Source: Muraenolepis orangiensis
Taxonomy: Eukaryota; Chordata; Actinopteri; Gadiformes; Muraenolepididae
DNA: 64,000 nt
Reading direction: 5' to 3'
NCBI GenBank assembly: GCA_027704905.1
Contig: JANIIK010000742.1
Location: forward strand, 62,001-126,000
A program made the translations under genes and the position numbers. Position 1 is the stretch's first letter, and every line of letters begins with the position of its first letter. Shown here in pieces: positions 63,518-64,000 of this stretch. A model generated the notes under the pieces. It was not told the origin of the DNA, made no database searches, and saw nothing but the letters and a program-made list of their open reading frames with translations.

Positions 63518-64000
63518 CATCCATCCATCTTCTCCCGCTTATCCAAAATCGGGTCGCGGAGGTAGCAGTTCCAGCAGGGGACTCCAAACGTCCCTCTCCC
63601 TGGCAACATCGACTAGCTCTGACTGGGGGATCCCGAGGCGTTCCCAGGCCAGTGTGGAGATGTAATCACCCCACCTGTACCTCGGTCTGCCCCGTGGTCT
63701 CTTCCCAGTTGGATGTGCCTGGAAAACCTCCCTCGGGAGGCGACCAGGAAGCATCCTTACTAGATGCCCGAACCACCTCAACTGGCTCCTTTCTACGCGA
63801 AGGAGCACCGAGTCTCTCACGAGTGACTGAGCTTCTCACCCTATCCCTCAGGGAGATACCAGCCACCCTCCTGAGGAAACTCATTTCTGCCGCTTGTATT
63901 CGCGATCTCGTCCTTTCGGTCATTACCCATTGCTCATGGCCATAGGTGAGGGTAGGAACGAAGACTGATCGGTAGATCGAGAGCTTTGCCTTCTGGCTCA
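63518..64000 (-). mobile_element. RTE-like LINE 3' end, running off the window
   Basis: Begins with the CCATCCATCCATC tail, directly after a TTGAGGTAGT half-unit of the 32-bp repeat. The minus strand encodes the C-terminal region, so the body of the element lies to the right of the window. Confidence 0.85.
63539..63923 (-). pseudogene. RTE-like LINE ORF C-terminal region, frameshifted
   Basis: From 63923 leftward it reads MTERTRSRIQAAEMSFLRRV, AGISLRDRVRSSVTRERLG, then after a frame change LLRVERSQLRWFGHLVRMLP, GRLPREVFQAHPTGKRPRGR and WGDYISTLAWERLGIPQSEL, ending LLPPRPDFG. This order is the conserved tail of fish RTE-like ORF2. At least one frameshift near 63800. Confidence 0.8.

Overview
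The window is animal nuclear DNA, best explained as part of a teleost fish immunoglobulin light-chain (IgL) locus. Four cassettes, spaced about 19.4, 18.3 and 17.7 kb apart, each hold one V segment on the minus strand and one J plus one C exon on the plus strand. The V segments carry a 12-bp-spacer recombination signal (RSS) and the J segments a 23-bp-spacer RSS, the kappa-like arrangement of fish L1/L3-type light chains. Both RSSs of a cassette face left, so V-to-J joining must occur by inversion. The species cannot be named from the sequence; teleost origin is inferred from the inverted cassette layout, the C-domain style and the fish-type transposable elements.

Layout of a cassette, left to right: an array of a 32-bp minisatellite; the V RSS; V exon 2; a 99-bp intron; the leader exon; a V promoter (TATA-like plus octamer-like); 6-9 copies of a 39-bp E-box-bearing minisatellite; about 0.5 kb of AT-rich spacer; the J RSS and J; a roughly 0.95-kb J-C intron with a tRNA-derived SINE; the C exon; a poly(A) signal; a consensus-like CTCF site; a TG microsatellite; then more 32-bp arrays. 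Cassettes: 1 (V 2585-3050, J 4001-4038, C 4985-5307), 2 (V 21991-22468, J 23376-23413, C 24359-24681), 3 (V 40284-40761, J 41750-41787, C 42692-43013, frameshifted) and 4 (V 58032-58488, J 59360-59397, C 60355-60677).

The DNA between cassettes is repetitive: 32-bp arrays (up to about 3.7 kb), TACA, TG and CT microsatellites, non-LTR retrotransposon pieces (CR1/L2-like, RTE-like), solo LTRs with clean target duplications, a pogo/Tigger-like element, two hAT elements (one a foldback), a Harbinger fragment, and two pseudo-exons resembling a nesprin/calmin-type gene. Diverged copies of the C-gene 3' flank near 11.8-13.7, 37.2-37.7 and 53.0-53.5 kb, plus a V-like fragment near 14.5 kb, look like relics of lost IgL cassettes.

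Most notable: (i) the 32-bp repeat carries the first eight bases of let-7 on the plus strand, so any minus-strand transcript, including germline V transcripts that run into the array, would be a tandem array of let-7 8-mer target sites; inversional rearrangement would turn V transcription away from the array. (ii) E-box minisatellites lie upstream of every V promoter. (iii) A same-oriented CTCF-like site lies 3' of every C. (iv) V and J-C sequences show conflicting relationships among cassettes, implying exchange between them.
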